Origin: Aureibaculum sp. 2308TA14-22 | GTDB taxonomy: Bacteria; Bacteroidota; Bacteroidia; Flavobacteriales; Flavobacteriaceae | Reading direction: 5' to 3' | Length of the DNA: 64,000 nt | Assembly: GCF_040538665.1 (NCBI RefSeq) | Contig: NZ_JBEWXT010000001.1 | Location: 894,501-958,500, forward strand | In this document: positions 52,954 to 62,006 of the stretch, one piece after another | Layout: every line of letters begins with the position of its first letter | Numbering within the stretch: position 1 is the stretch's first letter | Notes under the pieces: model-generated | The model's database searches: none | Told to the model about the DNA's origin: nothing | What the model saw: the letters and a program-made list of their open reading frames with translations, nothing else | Made by a program: the position numbers and the translations under genes

Positions 52954-54594
52954 TTAGTAAAGTTCTTTATAATATTGTGTTGCCATACGTTTACTGCCAA
53001 ATTCAGGGAGTACATTGTCTATACTTTGAAACACAATATCTTGCCATTTTTTAGGTGTACTATAATATAGAGGTAGTACTTTGTTCTCTAAAATATCATA
53101 AAGGCTATCACTATCTATTTTGTCCTGATCCCAAGCGGGTAGGTTGTGATCTACTTCAGGAAACACAAAACAATTCTTCTCATTTTTAACAAATTCTGGT
53201 ATCCAGCCATCATTGGTAGATACATTTACAGACCCGTTCATTGCTGCTGTCATGCCACTAGTACCGGATGCTTCCCGTGTAATTCTAGGTGTATTTAGCC
53301 AAATATCCGATCCGTATTTCAACTTTCTCGACAATTCTATTTCATAACCTGTCAGTATGGTAATGTTGGGTTTGGGTTTAGAATAATTTACCAAATAATT
53401 GAAAGTATCAATTGCACCATAATCAAAAGGATAGGGTTTGCCAGCCCAAATAATTTGAACAGGATAGTTGCCATTGGAAATTAGCCTTTCAAAACGCTCT
53501 ATATCAAAAAGTAATAAGTCCGCTCGCTTATAAGCTGCAAATCGTCGTGCCCAAACTATAGTTAAAGTATTAGGGTCGAATTGCTTACCAGTTTGATTAA
53601 AAACCTCTTGGAAGAGCACTTTTTTTAATTCCTTTTTTCTTTTGGTATAGGCTTTTGCATTTTTTTTCGCCGCTGCTTTTTTTATACTGGTGTCTTGCCA
53701 AAATTTTTGATTTTGGGCGTTGGTAATGGGAATAATGTTACTGATTGCCTCAAAACCTTTCCACATATCTTTTGCAACCTTTGCATGCAATTTAGAAACC
53801 GCGTTCGATTTTTTAGCCATCCTAAGGGCAGCAACGGTATAATTTATCATTCCGCCATTAACAACCTCTTTTTCCAGTTCTTTTTGCGATAAAAATTTTC
53901 CAAAGAAACCACAGCGGTTTAAGTGACGAGCTTCACGCTCTTCGTTTCCTGCTGCAACCGGAGTATGGGTTGTAAAAACCATTTGATTTTTTTTAATGCC
54001 TTTATCTTTCAAATAATAAAAAGCCGGCAATGCATGACCTTCATTTAGATGATAAACATCCGCTCCTCCCAAGGCTTCTACGATTTTTGCACCTCCAATA
54101 CCCAAAACAATGCTTTGTGATACCCGAGTTACTTCGTTCGAATCATATAAATGATTTGTAATTGTTCTTGATAAATGATCATTCCTATCTACATCCGTGG
54201 TCAATAAATAAATAGGTACCGTACCGAATATTTCTGGTTTTAACACCATGGCACGAACTTTTACCGAGGCATTGTCGTGAATTTTAATCTCAACTTCCAA
54301 GCCTGAGTCTTCTAAAAAATCATAATGTTTTTCAGTAAAATCAACTTTTAAGGTTTGATCGTCATTCCTGTTTTGGTCATAGTAGCCATATTTCCATAAT
54401 ATGCCAATTCCAATTTGGTTTTGTTTTAGCTCAAATGCCGATTTCATATGTGACCCAGCTAAAAAACCAAGTCCGCCAGAGTAAATCTTCAATGCTTGGT
54501 CAATACCAAACTCCATACTAAAATAAGCTACTTTTTTGTTAAATTGTTTTGCGGGTTTATAGGGATGGTACCATTTATTGTACTTAGAAGACAT
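52954..54594 (-). CDS. Alpha-glucan phosphorylase-family protein (GlgP-like)
   Basis: A 546-residue GT35-type protein of the short alpha-glucan phosphorylase branch, expected to release glucose 1-phosphate from glycogen or maltodextrin. AYFSMEFGIDQALKIYSGGL at the N-terminus, YHLNEGHALPAFYYL, FTTHTPVAAGNEE, WARRFAAYKRADLLL and TREASGTSGMTAAMNGSVNV follow the family. The PLP-binding lysine, found as EASGTxxMK in glycogen phosphorylase, is a threonine here (Thr449). Either the Schiff base is made by another lysine, or the protein is not a classical phosphorylase. No other glycogen gene is nearby. Confidence 0.8.
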   Translation of the reverse strand: MSSKYNKWYHPYKPAKQFNKKVAYFSMEFGIDQALKIYSGGLGFLAGSHMKSAFELKQNQIGIGILWKYGYYDQNRNDDQTLKVDFTEKHYDFLEDSGLEVEIKIHDNASVKVRAMVLKPEIFGTVPIYLLTTDVDRNDHLSRTITNHLYDSNEVTRVSQSIVLGIGGAKIVEALGGADVYHLNEGHALPAFYYLKDKGIKKNQMVFTTHTPVAAGNEEREARHLNRCGFFGKFLSQKELEKEVVNGGMINYTVAALRMAKKSNAVSKLHAKVAKDMWKGFEAISNIIPITNAQNQKFWQDTSIKKAAAKKNAKAYTKRKKELKKVLFQEVFNQTGKQFDPNTLTIVWARRFAAYKRADLLLFDIERFERLISNGNYPVQIIWAGKPYPFDYGAIDTFNYLVNYSKPKPNITILTGYEIELSRKLKYGSDIWLNTPRITREASGTSGMTAAMNGSVNVSTNDGWIPEFVKNEKNCFVFPEVDHNLPAWDQDKIDSDSLYDILENKVLPLYYSTPKKWQDIVFQSIDNVLPEFGSKRMATQYYKELY

Positions 54595-54624
54595 TTTATT
54601 AGGGATAAGGTTTAAGGTTTAATT

Positions 54625-55671
54625 TTACTTTTTAAAAGGGATTTCCAAATGTGTGTCACTTCCCGAAATAATATTGGCAATGACTCTGGTTTGAGGATAC
54701 TGTTCTAAAATTATTTTTATAAATACAGTAATAGGAATAGACATTATCATGCCAGGAACGCCCCAAATAAAGCCCCAGAACATTAACATTACCAATACGG
54801 TTATAATATTTATGGAGAAGGATTTTCCCATGAAAATGGGCTCTAAAATACTGCCAAATAATACCTGTACACCAGTGATGGTTATTATAAAAAACAATAA
54901 TATACTGTTCGGGTCTAATTCGACAAAAGCAAATAACGATAGTAAGATTACAGTGATAAAAGAACCTACCATTTGAACAAAATTTATTGTAAAAGCAAAC
55001 AAGCCCCAAAAAATAGGAAAGCTTACATCAAAAAAGTAACAGGCCAATCCAGTACAGATTCCTGTACCTAAACTGACTAAAAACTTAACTTTTATAAACT
55101 TTGCAATATCCTTCTCAATTTTTATAAAAGTTTTTACAGAAGTGTGTTTTTGTTTAAGGATGGTGTTGTTCATTAATTTTTGAACATTAATAGATTCGGC
55201 CAACCAAAGTACCACAAAAAAGGCTGTCATCAATGTCATTGTTATTGTATTGCCTATATAACTTACTGTAGTGCCAAAATTGTCTTTGTTTAGAAACTGC
55301 TTTAAAAAATTTCTATCAGTTCCGTAATCAATTCCAAAAAACTGCTCTATTGAATTAAGCAGAGCCAACAATTTTACCTGTGCCTTTTCTATAAAAGCAT
55401 CATTTGTCGCTATTATTTCCCTACTTGATAAGTGAATTAGTTCGCCAACAATTTTTAAACCTCCAATAATTATCAGTATAACAATAGAAATACTGATTGC
55501 TTTTGGTATTCCTTTTTTTTGGAGCCAACGTAACAAGGGTAAAAACAGTAAGGCAATAAACATTGAAAACACTAGTGGTATAAAAATAAACGATAGTATT
55601 TTTAACAAATAAAATACTACGGGTATCACTAGAATTAACAATAGTGTATTTGTTGTTTTAAGATTGTTCAT
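54625..55671 (-). CDS. AI-2E family (PerM-like) membrane transporter
   Basis: A 348-residue inner-membrane protein with about seven to eight hydrophobic helices: two closely spaced N-terminal helices, a soluble loop (about 75-130), then the family end WGLFAFTINFVQMVGSFITV and FWGFIWGVPGMIMSIPITVF. AI-2E proteins export small molecules such as AI-2 or act as Na+/H+ antiporters in studied cases; the substrate here is unknown. It has its own -7 element 24 bp upstream and is 31 bp from the glucan phosphorylase gene. Confidence 0.85.
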   Translation of the reverse strand: MNNLKTTNTLLLILVIPVVFYLLKILSFIFIPLVFSMFIALLFLPLLRWLQKKGIPKAISISIVILIIIGGLKIVGELIHLSSREIIATNDAFIEKAQVKLLALLNSIEQFFGIDYGTDRNFLKQFLNKDNFGTTVSYIGNTITMTLMTAFFVVLWLAESINVQKLMNNTILKQKHTSVKTFIKIEKDIAKFIKVKFLVSLGTGICTGLACYFFDVSFPIFWGLFAFTINFVQMVGSFITVILLSLFAFVELDPNSILLFFIITITGVQVLFGSILEPIFMGKSFSINIITVLVMLMFWGFIWGVPGMIMSIPITVFIKIILEQYPQTRVIANIISGSDTHLEIPFKK

Positions 55672-55694
55672 TGTTGATGAATAATTTTAGTGGG

Positions 55695-55702
55695 CAAAGT
55701 TA
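55695..55702 (-). promoter_or_regulatory. -7 promoter element of the AI-2E transporter gene
   Basis: Minus-strand TAACTTTG, 24 bp before the start codon, just outside the 3' end of prmC. Confidence 0.4.
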
Positions 55703-55703
55703 A

Positions 55704-56573
55704 TTAAAGATTTGATTTTTTAATCGCTTTTATCATTCTTTTGTTACCAAAAATATCTTTACGTAATTCAATAGTATTAAAACCTTTTTGGGCTAATAAT
55801 TGCATTGTTTCTGAAGCCAAATATTGATTAATTTCTAAATAAATCAGTCCGCTTTCTATTAAACTTTCTTTTGCAAAATCGGCAATTTTATCATAAAACA
55901 ACAATGGATTTTCATCTTTAACAAATAAGGCTAAATGAGGCTCGTTTTGCAATACGTTGTTATGCATTTCATGTTTTTCCAATTCACGCACATAAGGTGG
56001 ATTACTAACAATAATATCATATTTTGTTGTAATTGGAGTTATATTACTATTCAAAATATCCTGTTCCATAAAATTAACTTCTACTTGGTTTAACGTTGCA
56101 TTTTGCTTTGCAACAGCTAGTGCTTTTTTAGAAACGTCAATTGCAGAAATTTTTGATTTTGGTAAATTTTTAGCCAGACCGATAGCGATACAGCCACTTC
56201 CTGTGCCAATATCTAAGATGTTGGTAGATGATGAATTTATTAGGTTTTCTTCTTCCAAAATCCAGCTTACTAATTCTTCTGTTTCTGGTCTTGGAATCAA
56301 AATATTTTCGTGGACTTTAAAAGTCAGTCCATAAAATTCGGTTTTACCTATTATGTATTGTATTGGTTTTTCTTCTTTTAATAATTTTAAGGATTGTTTA
56401 AAATAGTTTAAATCGTTTTCAGAAATTTTCAGGTTTTGTTGTAAAATAATTTCTGTTTTTGGCAGCTTTAAACAATCTTCAATCAGCAAATAATAAAATG
56501 ATAGTATTTCTTTTTTAGGATAACTATTTTTTAATACTTCAATAAAAAGAGATTTTAGTTCTAATAAGGTCAT
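55704..56573 (-). CDS. prmC: Peptide chain release factor N5-glutamine methyltransferase
   Basis: PrmC methylates the glutamine of the GGQ motif in release factors RF1 and RF2. 289 residues. An N-terminal helical domain is followed by KTEFYGLTFKVHENILIPRPETEELVSW (parts: FYGLTFKVHENILIPRPETE), the SAM motif LDIGTGSGCIAIGLAK, and the substrate-binding VSNPPYVRELEKHEM with NPPY. The stop overlaps the start of the upstream GNAT gene by 4 bp, giving a coupled pair. Confidence 0.95.
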   Translation of the reverse strand: MTLLELKSLFIEVLKNSYPKKEILSFYYLLIEDCLKLPKTEIILQQNLKISENDLNYFKQSLKLLKEEKPIQYIIGKTEFYGLTFKVHENILIPRPETEELVSWILEEENLINSSSTNILDIGTGSGCIAIGLAKNLPKSKISAIDVSKKALAVAKQNATLNQVEVNFMEQDILNSNITPITTKYDIIVSNPPYVRELEKHEMHNNVLQNEPHLALFVKDENPLLFYDKIADFAKESLIESGLIYLEINQYLASETMQLLAQKGFNTIELRKDIFGNKRMIKAIKKSNL

Positions 56574-57052
56574 TCGTTTAGCTTTTTAAGCATCCAAACA
56601 CCGCAAGCACAATGGCCAGTATTGCCCAATGGGCCTTCTAAATGGATAAATCCATTTTTTTTATATAAATGTATAGCAGCTTTCATGCTAGGGTCGGTTT
56701 CTATGTAGCATTGTGTATAGCCAAAACTTTTCGCTTTTTTCAGGCATTTTTCAATTAGTAGATTTCCGTACCCTTTTCCTCTAGCAATAGGGTCAAAATA
56801 CATTTTTTGAAGCTCGCAGACATTATCGGAATTATTCTTTAAAGCTTTAATTCCAGCTCCACCCACTATTTTACCATCATTTTCTATAACAAGGTAAGTC
56901 TCATTGCTTTTTTGATAAGCTTCGTACATTTTTGTAGTTTCAATATCTTCATAGGCTGTTCCGGTAGTGGGCAGGCCAAATTCTACAATCGTTGTTTTGA
57001 TGATTTGTTCGATTTGTGCATTGTCCGATGGTTTGATTTTTCTGATAATCAT
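56570..57052 (-). CDS. GNAT-family N-acetyltransferase
   Basis: A 160-residue GNAT enzyme. IIRKIKPSDNAQIEQIIKTT starts the fold, YLVIENDGKIVGGAGIKAL is the central strand, LQKMYFDPIARGKGYGNLLI the acetyl-CoA pyrophosphate loop (RGKGYG), and IETDPSMKAAIHLYKKNGF the last motif. Substrate unknown. It overlaps prmC by 4 bp and is divergent from ribD with only 28 bp between start codons, so the promoters of the two units must share this space. Confidence 0.85.
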   Translation of the reverse strand: MIIRKIKPSDNAQIEQIIKTTIVEFGLPTTGTAYEDIETTKMYEAYQKSNETYLVIENDGKIVGGAGIKALKNNSDNVCELQKMYFDPIARGKGYGNLLIEKCLKKAKSFGYTQCYIETDPSMKAAIHLYKKNGFIHLEGPLGNTGHCACGVWMLKKLNE

Positions 57053-57080
57053 ATCGTTTTAAATAATGTATTTTTGCGAT

Positions 57081-58121
57081 GTGAATATACACGAAAAATA
57101 CATAAAACGTTGTTTGCAATTGGCAAAAAACGGATTGGGCCTAACCAGACCGAATCCAATGGTGGGCTGTGTAATTGTACATGATAATAATATAATAGGC
57201 GAGGGATTTACAAATCCTTTTGGTGGCAATCATGCCGAAGTAAACGCAATTAATTCGGTTAGTGACAGAAAGTTGTTGCAAAAATCCACGCTTTATGTAA
57301 GTTTAGAACCCTGTAGTCATTTTGGAAAAACGCCGCCATGTTCTGATTTGATTATCAAACACAACATTTCTAAAGTAGTGGTCGGTTGTATAGATCCTTT
57401 TGAGGCGGTAGCGGGTAGGGGAGTTAAAAAGTTGCAAGAATCAGGTTGTGAGGTAATTTTTGGTGTTTTAGAAAAGGAATGCATTGAACTGAATAAACGG
57501 TTTTTTACTTATCACACAAAAAAAAGACCTTATATTATATTGAAATGGGCAGAAACCAAAGATGGGTTTATTGCTCCAACAACAAAAAGAAAAGAAAACA
57601 AACCTGTTTGGATAACGAATAAATATTCTCGCCAATTAGTTCATAAATGGAGGGCAGAAGAACAAGCTATTTTAGTGGGTACAACCACGGCTATTGAAGA
57701 TAACCCGAAGTTGGATGTGCGTGATTGGATTGGTGAAAATCCGTTGAGATTGATTTTGGATAGAAACTTAAGAGTACCAAATAATTATAATGTTTTTGAT
57801 GGAAGTAATCGGACAGTAGTATTTACCGAAAAAGATAAAAAGGACAAGAATAATTTAAAGTATTCTAAAATTGATTTTACTAAAAACATTCCGCAACAAA
57901 TTTGTGATTATTTGTGTAAAAAAGAAATTCAATCAGTTATTATTGAAGGTGGTACGAAAACGCTTCAATCTTTTATAGATACTGACTTATGGGATGAAGC
58001 CAGAATTTTTACTGGAGATGTCTCATTTTCTGACGGAGTAAAAGCACCTATTATATATGGTAGAGATATTCTAAATAAAAAGATAAAATATGATACTTTA
58101 AAAATTTTACAAAACGAATAA
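57081..58121 (+). CDS. ribD: Bifunctional riboflavin biosynthesis protein RibD
   Basis: RibD deaminates the pyrimidine ring and reduces the ribosyl side chain of the riboflavin precursor. The deaminase zinc site is GGNHAEVNAI and LEPCSHFGKTPPC; the reductase half starts near KRPYIILKWAETKDGFIAP and has KWRAEEQAILVGTTTAIEDNP and IEGGTKTLQSF. I prefer the GTG start at 57081, since MNIHEKYIKRC is the usual family N-terminus and an upstream ATG (57066) lies within a TATTTTTG (57069-57076) that fits the -7 consensus. About 346 residues. Confidence 0.95.
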   Translation: MNIHEKYIKRCLQLAKNGLGLTRPNPMVGCVIVHDNNIIGEGFTNPFGGNHAEVNAINSVSDRKLLQKSTLYVSLEPCSHFGKTPPCSDLIIKHNISKVVVGCIDPFEAVAGRGVKKLQESGCEVIFGVLEKECIELNKRFFTYHTKKRPYIILKWAETKDGFIAPTTKRKENKPVWITNKYSRQLVHKWRAEEQAILVGTTTAIEDNPKLDVRDWIGENPLRLILDRNLRVPNNYNVFDGSNRTVVFTEKDKKDKNNLKYSKIDFTKNIPQQICDYLCKKEIQSVIIEGGTKTLQSFIDTDLWDEARIFTGDVSFSDGVKAPIIYGRDILNKKIKYDTLKILQNE

Positions 58122-58157
58122 TCCTAAAGCCTTAAGTTAGCTAAAACAAAAATTTAG

Positions 58158-58766
58158 TTGAAAGAAAACGATACATATAAGACCATAACTAAACCTTCTG
58201 AAGAGGTTATTTTTAAAGATAGGGGCAGTAAATTCTTGGGATATGCGTTTCCGTTACAAAGTGAAGATGAGGTAAAACAGATTGTAGAAAATCTCAAAAA
58301 TCAGCATCATAAAGCTAGACATTGGTGCTATGCTTGGCGAATTGGCATTGAGCATGTGCAATACCGCACTAACGATGATGGTGAACCTAATAATTCTGCT
58401 GGTCTGCCTATTTACGGGCAAATATTATCAAATAGAGTAACTAATGTATTGGTTGTGATTGTCCGTTATTTTGGCGGCACCAAATTAGGGGTTGGCGGAT
58501 TGGTAAATGCATATAAAACTACTGCTCAACTGGCGTTGGAATCGGCTAGAATCACAACCAAAACAATAAATACACATTTTAAACTTTTATTTGAATATCC
58601 TCAAATGAATACGGTAATTCGGATTGTAAAAGACACCAATGCAACTATTGTAAAGCAAAAAATGGAATTAAAATGTGAGTTTGTTATAGCGATTAGAAAA
58701 AGTGAAGCAGAAAAATTACAATCTGCACTATCAGAATCAAGATTCATTAGTTGGAAAGTGATTTAA
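58158..58766 (+). CDS. YigZ/IMPACT family protein
   Basis: A 202-residue protein of the conserved IMPACT/YigZ family. FKDRGSKFLGYAFPLQSEDE starts the domain, HKARHWCYAWRIGI and RTNDDGEPNNSAGLPIYGQI hold the conserved core, and VVIVRYFGGTKLGVGGLVNAY is the signature. The C-terminal ~65 residues are a small ferredoxin-like domain (DUF1949 type). Function is unresolved; it is thought to act in translation-linked or stress processes in eukaryotes. The start is TTG at 58158 (no in-frame ATG nearby). It converges with the thioesterase gene with a 4-bp overlap. Confidence 0.88.
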   Translation: MKENDTYKTITKPSEEVIFKDRGSKFLGYAFPLQSEDEVKQIVENLKNQHHKARHWCYAWRIGIEHVQYRTNDDGEPNNSAGLPIYGQILSNRVTNVLVVIVRYFGGTKLGVGGLVNAYKTTAQLALESARITTKTINTHFKLLFEYPQMNTVIRIVKDTNATIVKQKMELKCEFVIAIRKSEAEKLQSALSESRFISWKVI

Positions 58767-59170
58767 TTAAAAAATGCACTTACTTTTTCTAAAATATAAT
58801 CTGGAGCTTTAGTGGGTCTATTTCTTTCAGTATCAATAAAAACCAATGTCGTAGTGCCTTTTGTTAGCAGTTCTTTCGCTTCATTATAAAGCTCATAAGC
58901 AAAATCGATTTTAAATCCAGGCTTTTTTAACAATACGGTTTTAAGGGTAAGTAAATCGTCATATTTAGCTGGTTTTAAATAATTTATATTCAAATTGATA
59001 ACGGGAAGCATTATACCCAGTTCTTCCATTTTTTTATAGGATAATCCCAGTTCACGAAGCCATTCTACTCTGCCCATTTCAAAATATTGGGCATAATTGC
59101 CGTAGTACACATATTTCATCTGATCTGTCTCTCCGTAGCGTACTCTAATATTTATTTCATGGTTCAACAT
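58763..59170 (-). CDS. 4HBT-family acyl-CoA thioesterase (YbgC-like)
   Basis: A 135-residue hotdog-fold thioesterase. RVRYGETDQMKYVYYGNYAQYFEMGRVEW (shown as RVRYGETDQMKYVYYGNY) holds the catalytic Asp of the DxMxxVxxxxY motif, and IDFAYELYNEAKELLTKG the second half. Cleaves short- to long-chain acyl-CoA; in E. coli YbgC is linked to the Tol-Pal region, which is not present here. It lies 168 bp from dnaA, divergent from it. Confidence 0.88.
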   Translation of the reverse strand: MLNHEINIRVRYGETDQMKYVYYGNYAQYFEMGRVEWLRELGLSYKKMEELGIMLPVINLNINYLKPAKYDDLLTLKTVLLKKPGFKIDFAYELYNEAKELLTKGTTTLVFIDTERNRPTKAPDYILEKVSAFFN

Positions 59171-59249
59171 AAATTTGCTATATTTGGCGTGAGAGTTTAC
59201 TAAAAAAAAAATTGAAAAACAATAGAAAAAAAATTTTTTATACTAAATA

Positions 59250-59258
59250 TTATTCACA
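59250..59258 (+). promoter_or_regulatory. DnaA box upstream of dnaA
   Basis: TTATTCACA is an exact match to the DnaA box consensus TTATNCACA, 80 bp before the dnaA start. It would allow DnaA to regulate its own gene. Only one full-consensus box is visible in the gap. Confidence 0.55.
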
Positions 59259-59338
59259 TTTTTGTAACGCAAAATAAGTGAGAGTGTAAACCCAATTTAA
59301 TTCACTCTGTGTCTAACCAACAAAACTAATTAACACGA

Positions 59339-60766
59339 ATGAGTAAAACTGCTACTTCAGTTTGGAATAATTGTTTGTCTTTTATAAAGGACAATATCAA
59401 GCCCCAAGCATATAAAACATGGTTTGAGCCAATTAAGCCGATAAAAATAGCTGGAGACGCATTAACAATTCAAGTTCCAAGTAAGTTTTTTTACGAATGG
59501 TTAGAAGAGCACTACATTAAATTGTTAAGAGTTGCCTTAGTGAGGGAGTTAGGTGATGATGCAAAACTGGTTTATGATGTGCGGATGGAAAATGCCTACA
59601 GTAGTAAAAATCCTCACACGGTTAAAATTCCAAGTTCAAATAGAAAGCCTTTCAATTCCCAAGGAATAACAGTTCCTTTAGAAATTGATAAAAGAGAGTT
59701 GCGGAATCCTTTTATTATTCCAGGAATTCAAAAAGTAAAAATAGAATCTCAACTTAATCCCAATTATAATTTTGATAGCTTTATAGAAGGCGACTCCAAT
59801 CGTTTGGCAAGATCGGCAAGTATGGCTGTGGCCAACAAACCAGGAGGCACTTCTTTTAATCCTCTATTAATATATGGTGGTGTTGGTTTGGGTAAAACGC
59901 ATTTGGCTCACGCCATTGGCGTTGATATCAAAGACAAGTATCCTGAAAAAACGGTATTGTATATTTCAGCTGAAAAATTCACGCAACAATATATCGATTC
60001 CGTAAAAGGCAATACAAGAAACGATTTTATTCATTTTTATCAGATGATAGATGTGCTGATTGTTGATGATGTTCAGTTTTTATCCGGAAAATCGGGCACG
60101 CAAGATGTCTTTTTCCATATTTTCAATCATTTGCACCAAAATGGTAAGCAAGTCATATTAACATCAGATAAGGCTCCTGTGGATATGCAGGATATTGAGC
60201 AGCGTTTGTTGTCTCGTTTTAAATGGGGGTTGTCGGCAGAGCTAATGGCTCCCGATTATGAAACCCGAATTTCAATACTACAGAAAAAACTATTTAGAGA
60301 TGGTGTGGAAATGCCCGATGAAATAGTGGAATACATTGCTAAAAATATTAAATCAAACGTAAGGGAACTTGAGGGAGTGCTAATCTCTATGATTGCTCAA
60401 GCTTCTTTTAATAGAAAAGAATTTACATTAGCCTTAACCAAGCAAATAGTAGACAAATTTGTTAAAAACACTAAACGTGAGGTTTCTATTGATTATATTC
60501 AAAAAGTAGTTTCCAAATATTTTGAAATGGATGTTACTACTTTGCAATCTAAAACCCGTAAACGTCACATTGTTCAAGCACGTCAGTTGGCCATGTATTT
60601 TGCTAAGCGTATGACAAAAGCTTCATTAGCAAGTATAGGTTCTCAAATTGGAAGTAGAGATCATGCCACTGTACTACATGCTTGTAAAACTGTTGATAAT
60701 CTTACCGAAACCGACAAGCAGTTCAGAAAATATGTTGACGATATAACTAAAAAATTGTCATTTTAA
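59339..60766 (+). CDS. dnaA: Chromosomal replication initiator protein DnaA
   Basis: A 475-residue AAA+ initiator. Domain I is at the N-terminus (WNNCLSFIKDNIKPQAYKTWF). Domain III has Walker A GGVGLGKTHLAH (about residue 180), Walker B VLIVDDVQFLSG and sensor DIEQRLLSRFKWGL. Domain IV ends with SLASIGSQIGSRDHATVLHA, the DNA-binding signature. The replication origin is not obvious immediately beside it; a single consensus DnaA box lies upstream. The phosphatase gene follows 10 bp downstream. Confidence 0.98.
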   Translation: MSKTATSVWNNCLSFIKDNIKPQAYKTWFEPIKPIKIAGDALTIQVPSKFFYEWLEEHYIKLLRVALVRELGDDAKLVYDVRMENAYSSKNPHTVKIPSSNRKPFNSQGITVPLEIDKRELRNPFIIPGIQKVKIESQLNPNYNFDSFIEGDSNRLARSASMAVANKPGGTSFNPLLIYGGVGLGKTHLAHAIGVDIKDKYPEKTVLYISAEKFTQQYIDSVKGNTRNDFIHFYQMIDVLIVDDVQFLSGKSGTQDVFFHIFNHLHQNGKQVILTSDKAPVDMQDIEQRLLSRFKWGLSAELMAPDYETRISILQKKLFRDGVEMPDEIVEYIAKNIKSNVRELEGVLISMIAQASFNRKEFTLALTKQIVDKFVKNTKREVSIDYIQKVVSKYFEMDVTTLQSKTRKRHIVQARQLAMYFAKRMTKASLASIGSQIGSRDHATVLHACKTVDNLTETDKQFRKYVDDITKKLSF

Positions 60767-60776
60767 TACCCTAACA

Positions 60777-61238
60777 ATGACTCGTATCTTAATGGTATGT
60801 CTCGGTAATATTTGTCGTTCGCCATTGGCTGAAGGCATCTTAAAGTCAAAAGTTGATTCGCAAAAAGTTTTTATTGATTCTGCTGGAACTGGAGGTTACC
60901 ATATAGGTAAATTGCCCGATAACCGCTCAATTGCCGTTGCCAAAAAATACAATTTGGATATCACGGACCAACGCTGTAGAAAATTTCGTCAGTCGGATTT
61001 TGATGAATTCGATTTGATTTATGTAATGGATGCTTTTAATAAAGAAGATGTTTTAAGTTTGGCAAGAAATGAAAGTGATAGGTCTAGAGTCAAAATGATT
61101 TTAAACGAGGTTTTTCCTAATGAAAATGTTGATGTTCCTGATCCTTATCATGATACGGAGCGAGGTTTTGAAAATGTATATCAGATGCTAAACAAGGCAT
61201 GCACTATAATTGCCGATAAGTTAAATGATGGGGAGTAA
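60777..61238 (+). CDS. Low-molecular-weight protein tyrosine phosphatase
   Basis: A 153-residue phosphatase. The P-loop is CLGNICRS (CX5R, Cys at residue 8), and VPDPYHDTERGFENVY carries the general-acid Asp. Such enzymes remove phosphate from tyrosine in regulators of polysaccharide production or similar systems; the target is unknown. It follows dnaA by 10 bp and overlaps the next gene by 14 bp, so the three are likely one transcript. Confidence 0.93.
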   Translation: MTRILMVCLGNICRSPLAEGILKSKVDSQKVFIDSAGTGGYHIGKLPDNRSIAVAKKYNLDITDQRCRKFRQSDFDEFDLIYVMDAFNKEDVLSLARNESDRSRVKMILNEVFPNENVDVPDPYHDTERGFENVYQMLNKACTIIADKLNDGE

Positions 61239-61944
61239 TAAAGGAAAATTGTATTTAATTCCCACTACGCTAGGAGATAACGAGCCTTTAGAGGTATTAC
61301 CTATCTCGGTAAAAAAAATTATTGAACGCACTAACCATTATATTGTTGAGAACGAAAAATCAGCACGACGGTTTATAAAAAAAGTAACACCTAGAAAATC
61401 ACAACCCAATTTAACCATTTATTTATTGGATAAATTTACTGATAATCTGGAGATTCAACATTATTTAGATGTTTGTACTGATGGTGTCAATGTAGGTTTG
61501 CTGTCCGAAGCTGGTGTGCCCGCTGTTGCTGATCCAGGTGCTGCAATTGTAGAATTAGCTCATCAAAAAAATATTAGCGTTGTGCCATTGGTAGGCCCGT
61601 CATCCATAACAATGGCAATGATGGCATCTGGTTTAAACGGACAGAATTTTGCATTTAACGGTTATTTGCCAATTGATAAAGCAGATCGTAAGAAAAGCAT
61701 AAAACAGTTAGAGAAATTATCGTTTGATAAAAATCAATCTCAAATCTTTATAGAAACGCCTTACCGTAACGAAAAAATGGTTGAGGACTTATTGCAAGTG
61801 CTTTCTGATCAAACTAAATTGTGTATTGCAGTAGATATTACTTTGCCCACCGAGTATATTAAAACGATGTCCGTTAACGATTGGAAAAAGCAAAAGGTAA
61901 ATTTGCATAAACGACCAGCAATATTTATTTTACATAAAATGTAA
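61225..61944 (+). CDS. RsmI-like SAM-dependent methyltransferase (tetrapyrrole methylase fold)
   Basis: A 239-residue protein of the tetrapyrrole methylase superfamily. KLYLIPTTLGDNEPLEVLP opens it, where RsmI has an NLY-TPIGN-type start. VGLLSEAGVPAVADPGAAIVELA and VPLVGPSSITMAMMASGLN are the SAM-binding and domain-boundary motifs of RsmI. The N-terminal departure suggests a paralogue rather than the 16S C1402 ribose methylase itself, so I give no symbol. Two adjacent ATGs (61225, 61228) can start it; both overlap the phosphatase gene. Confidence 0.85.
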   Translation: MMGSNKGKLYLIPTTLGDNEPLEVLPISVKKIIERTNHYIVENEKSARRFIKKVTPRKSQPNLTIYLLDKFTDNLEIQHYLDVCTDGVNVGLLSEAGVPAVADPGAAIVELAHQKNISVVPLVGPSSITMAMMASGLNGQNFAFNGYLPIDKADRKKSIKQLEKLSFDKNQSQIFIETPYRNEKMVEDLLQVLSDQTKLCIAVDITLPTEYIKTMSVNDWKKQKVNLHKRPAIFILHKM

Positions 61945-61973
61945 AAATCCTCAATTTAAAATTGAGGATTTTT
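61943..61973. terminator. Bidirectional intrinsic terminator
   Basis: 15-bp perfect arms (61943-61957 / 61959-61973) around a single A, with T runs at both outer ends. It separates the methyltransferase gene from the convergent lysozyme-like gene. Confidence 0.85.
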
Positions 61974-62006
61974 TGTTGATAGTTAATGCTTTCTGTATTT
62001 CTTATA

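Noticed and set aside
59171-59338. dnaA upstream gap considered as oriC
   Set aside because: Only one consensus DnaA box and no AT-rich 13-mer array; supports autoregulation, not an origin.
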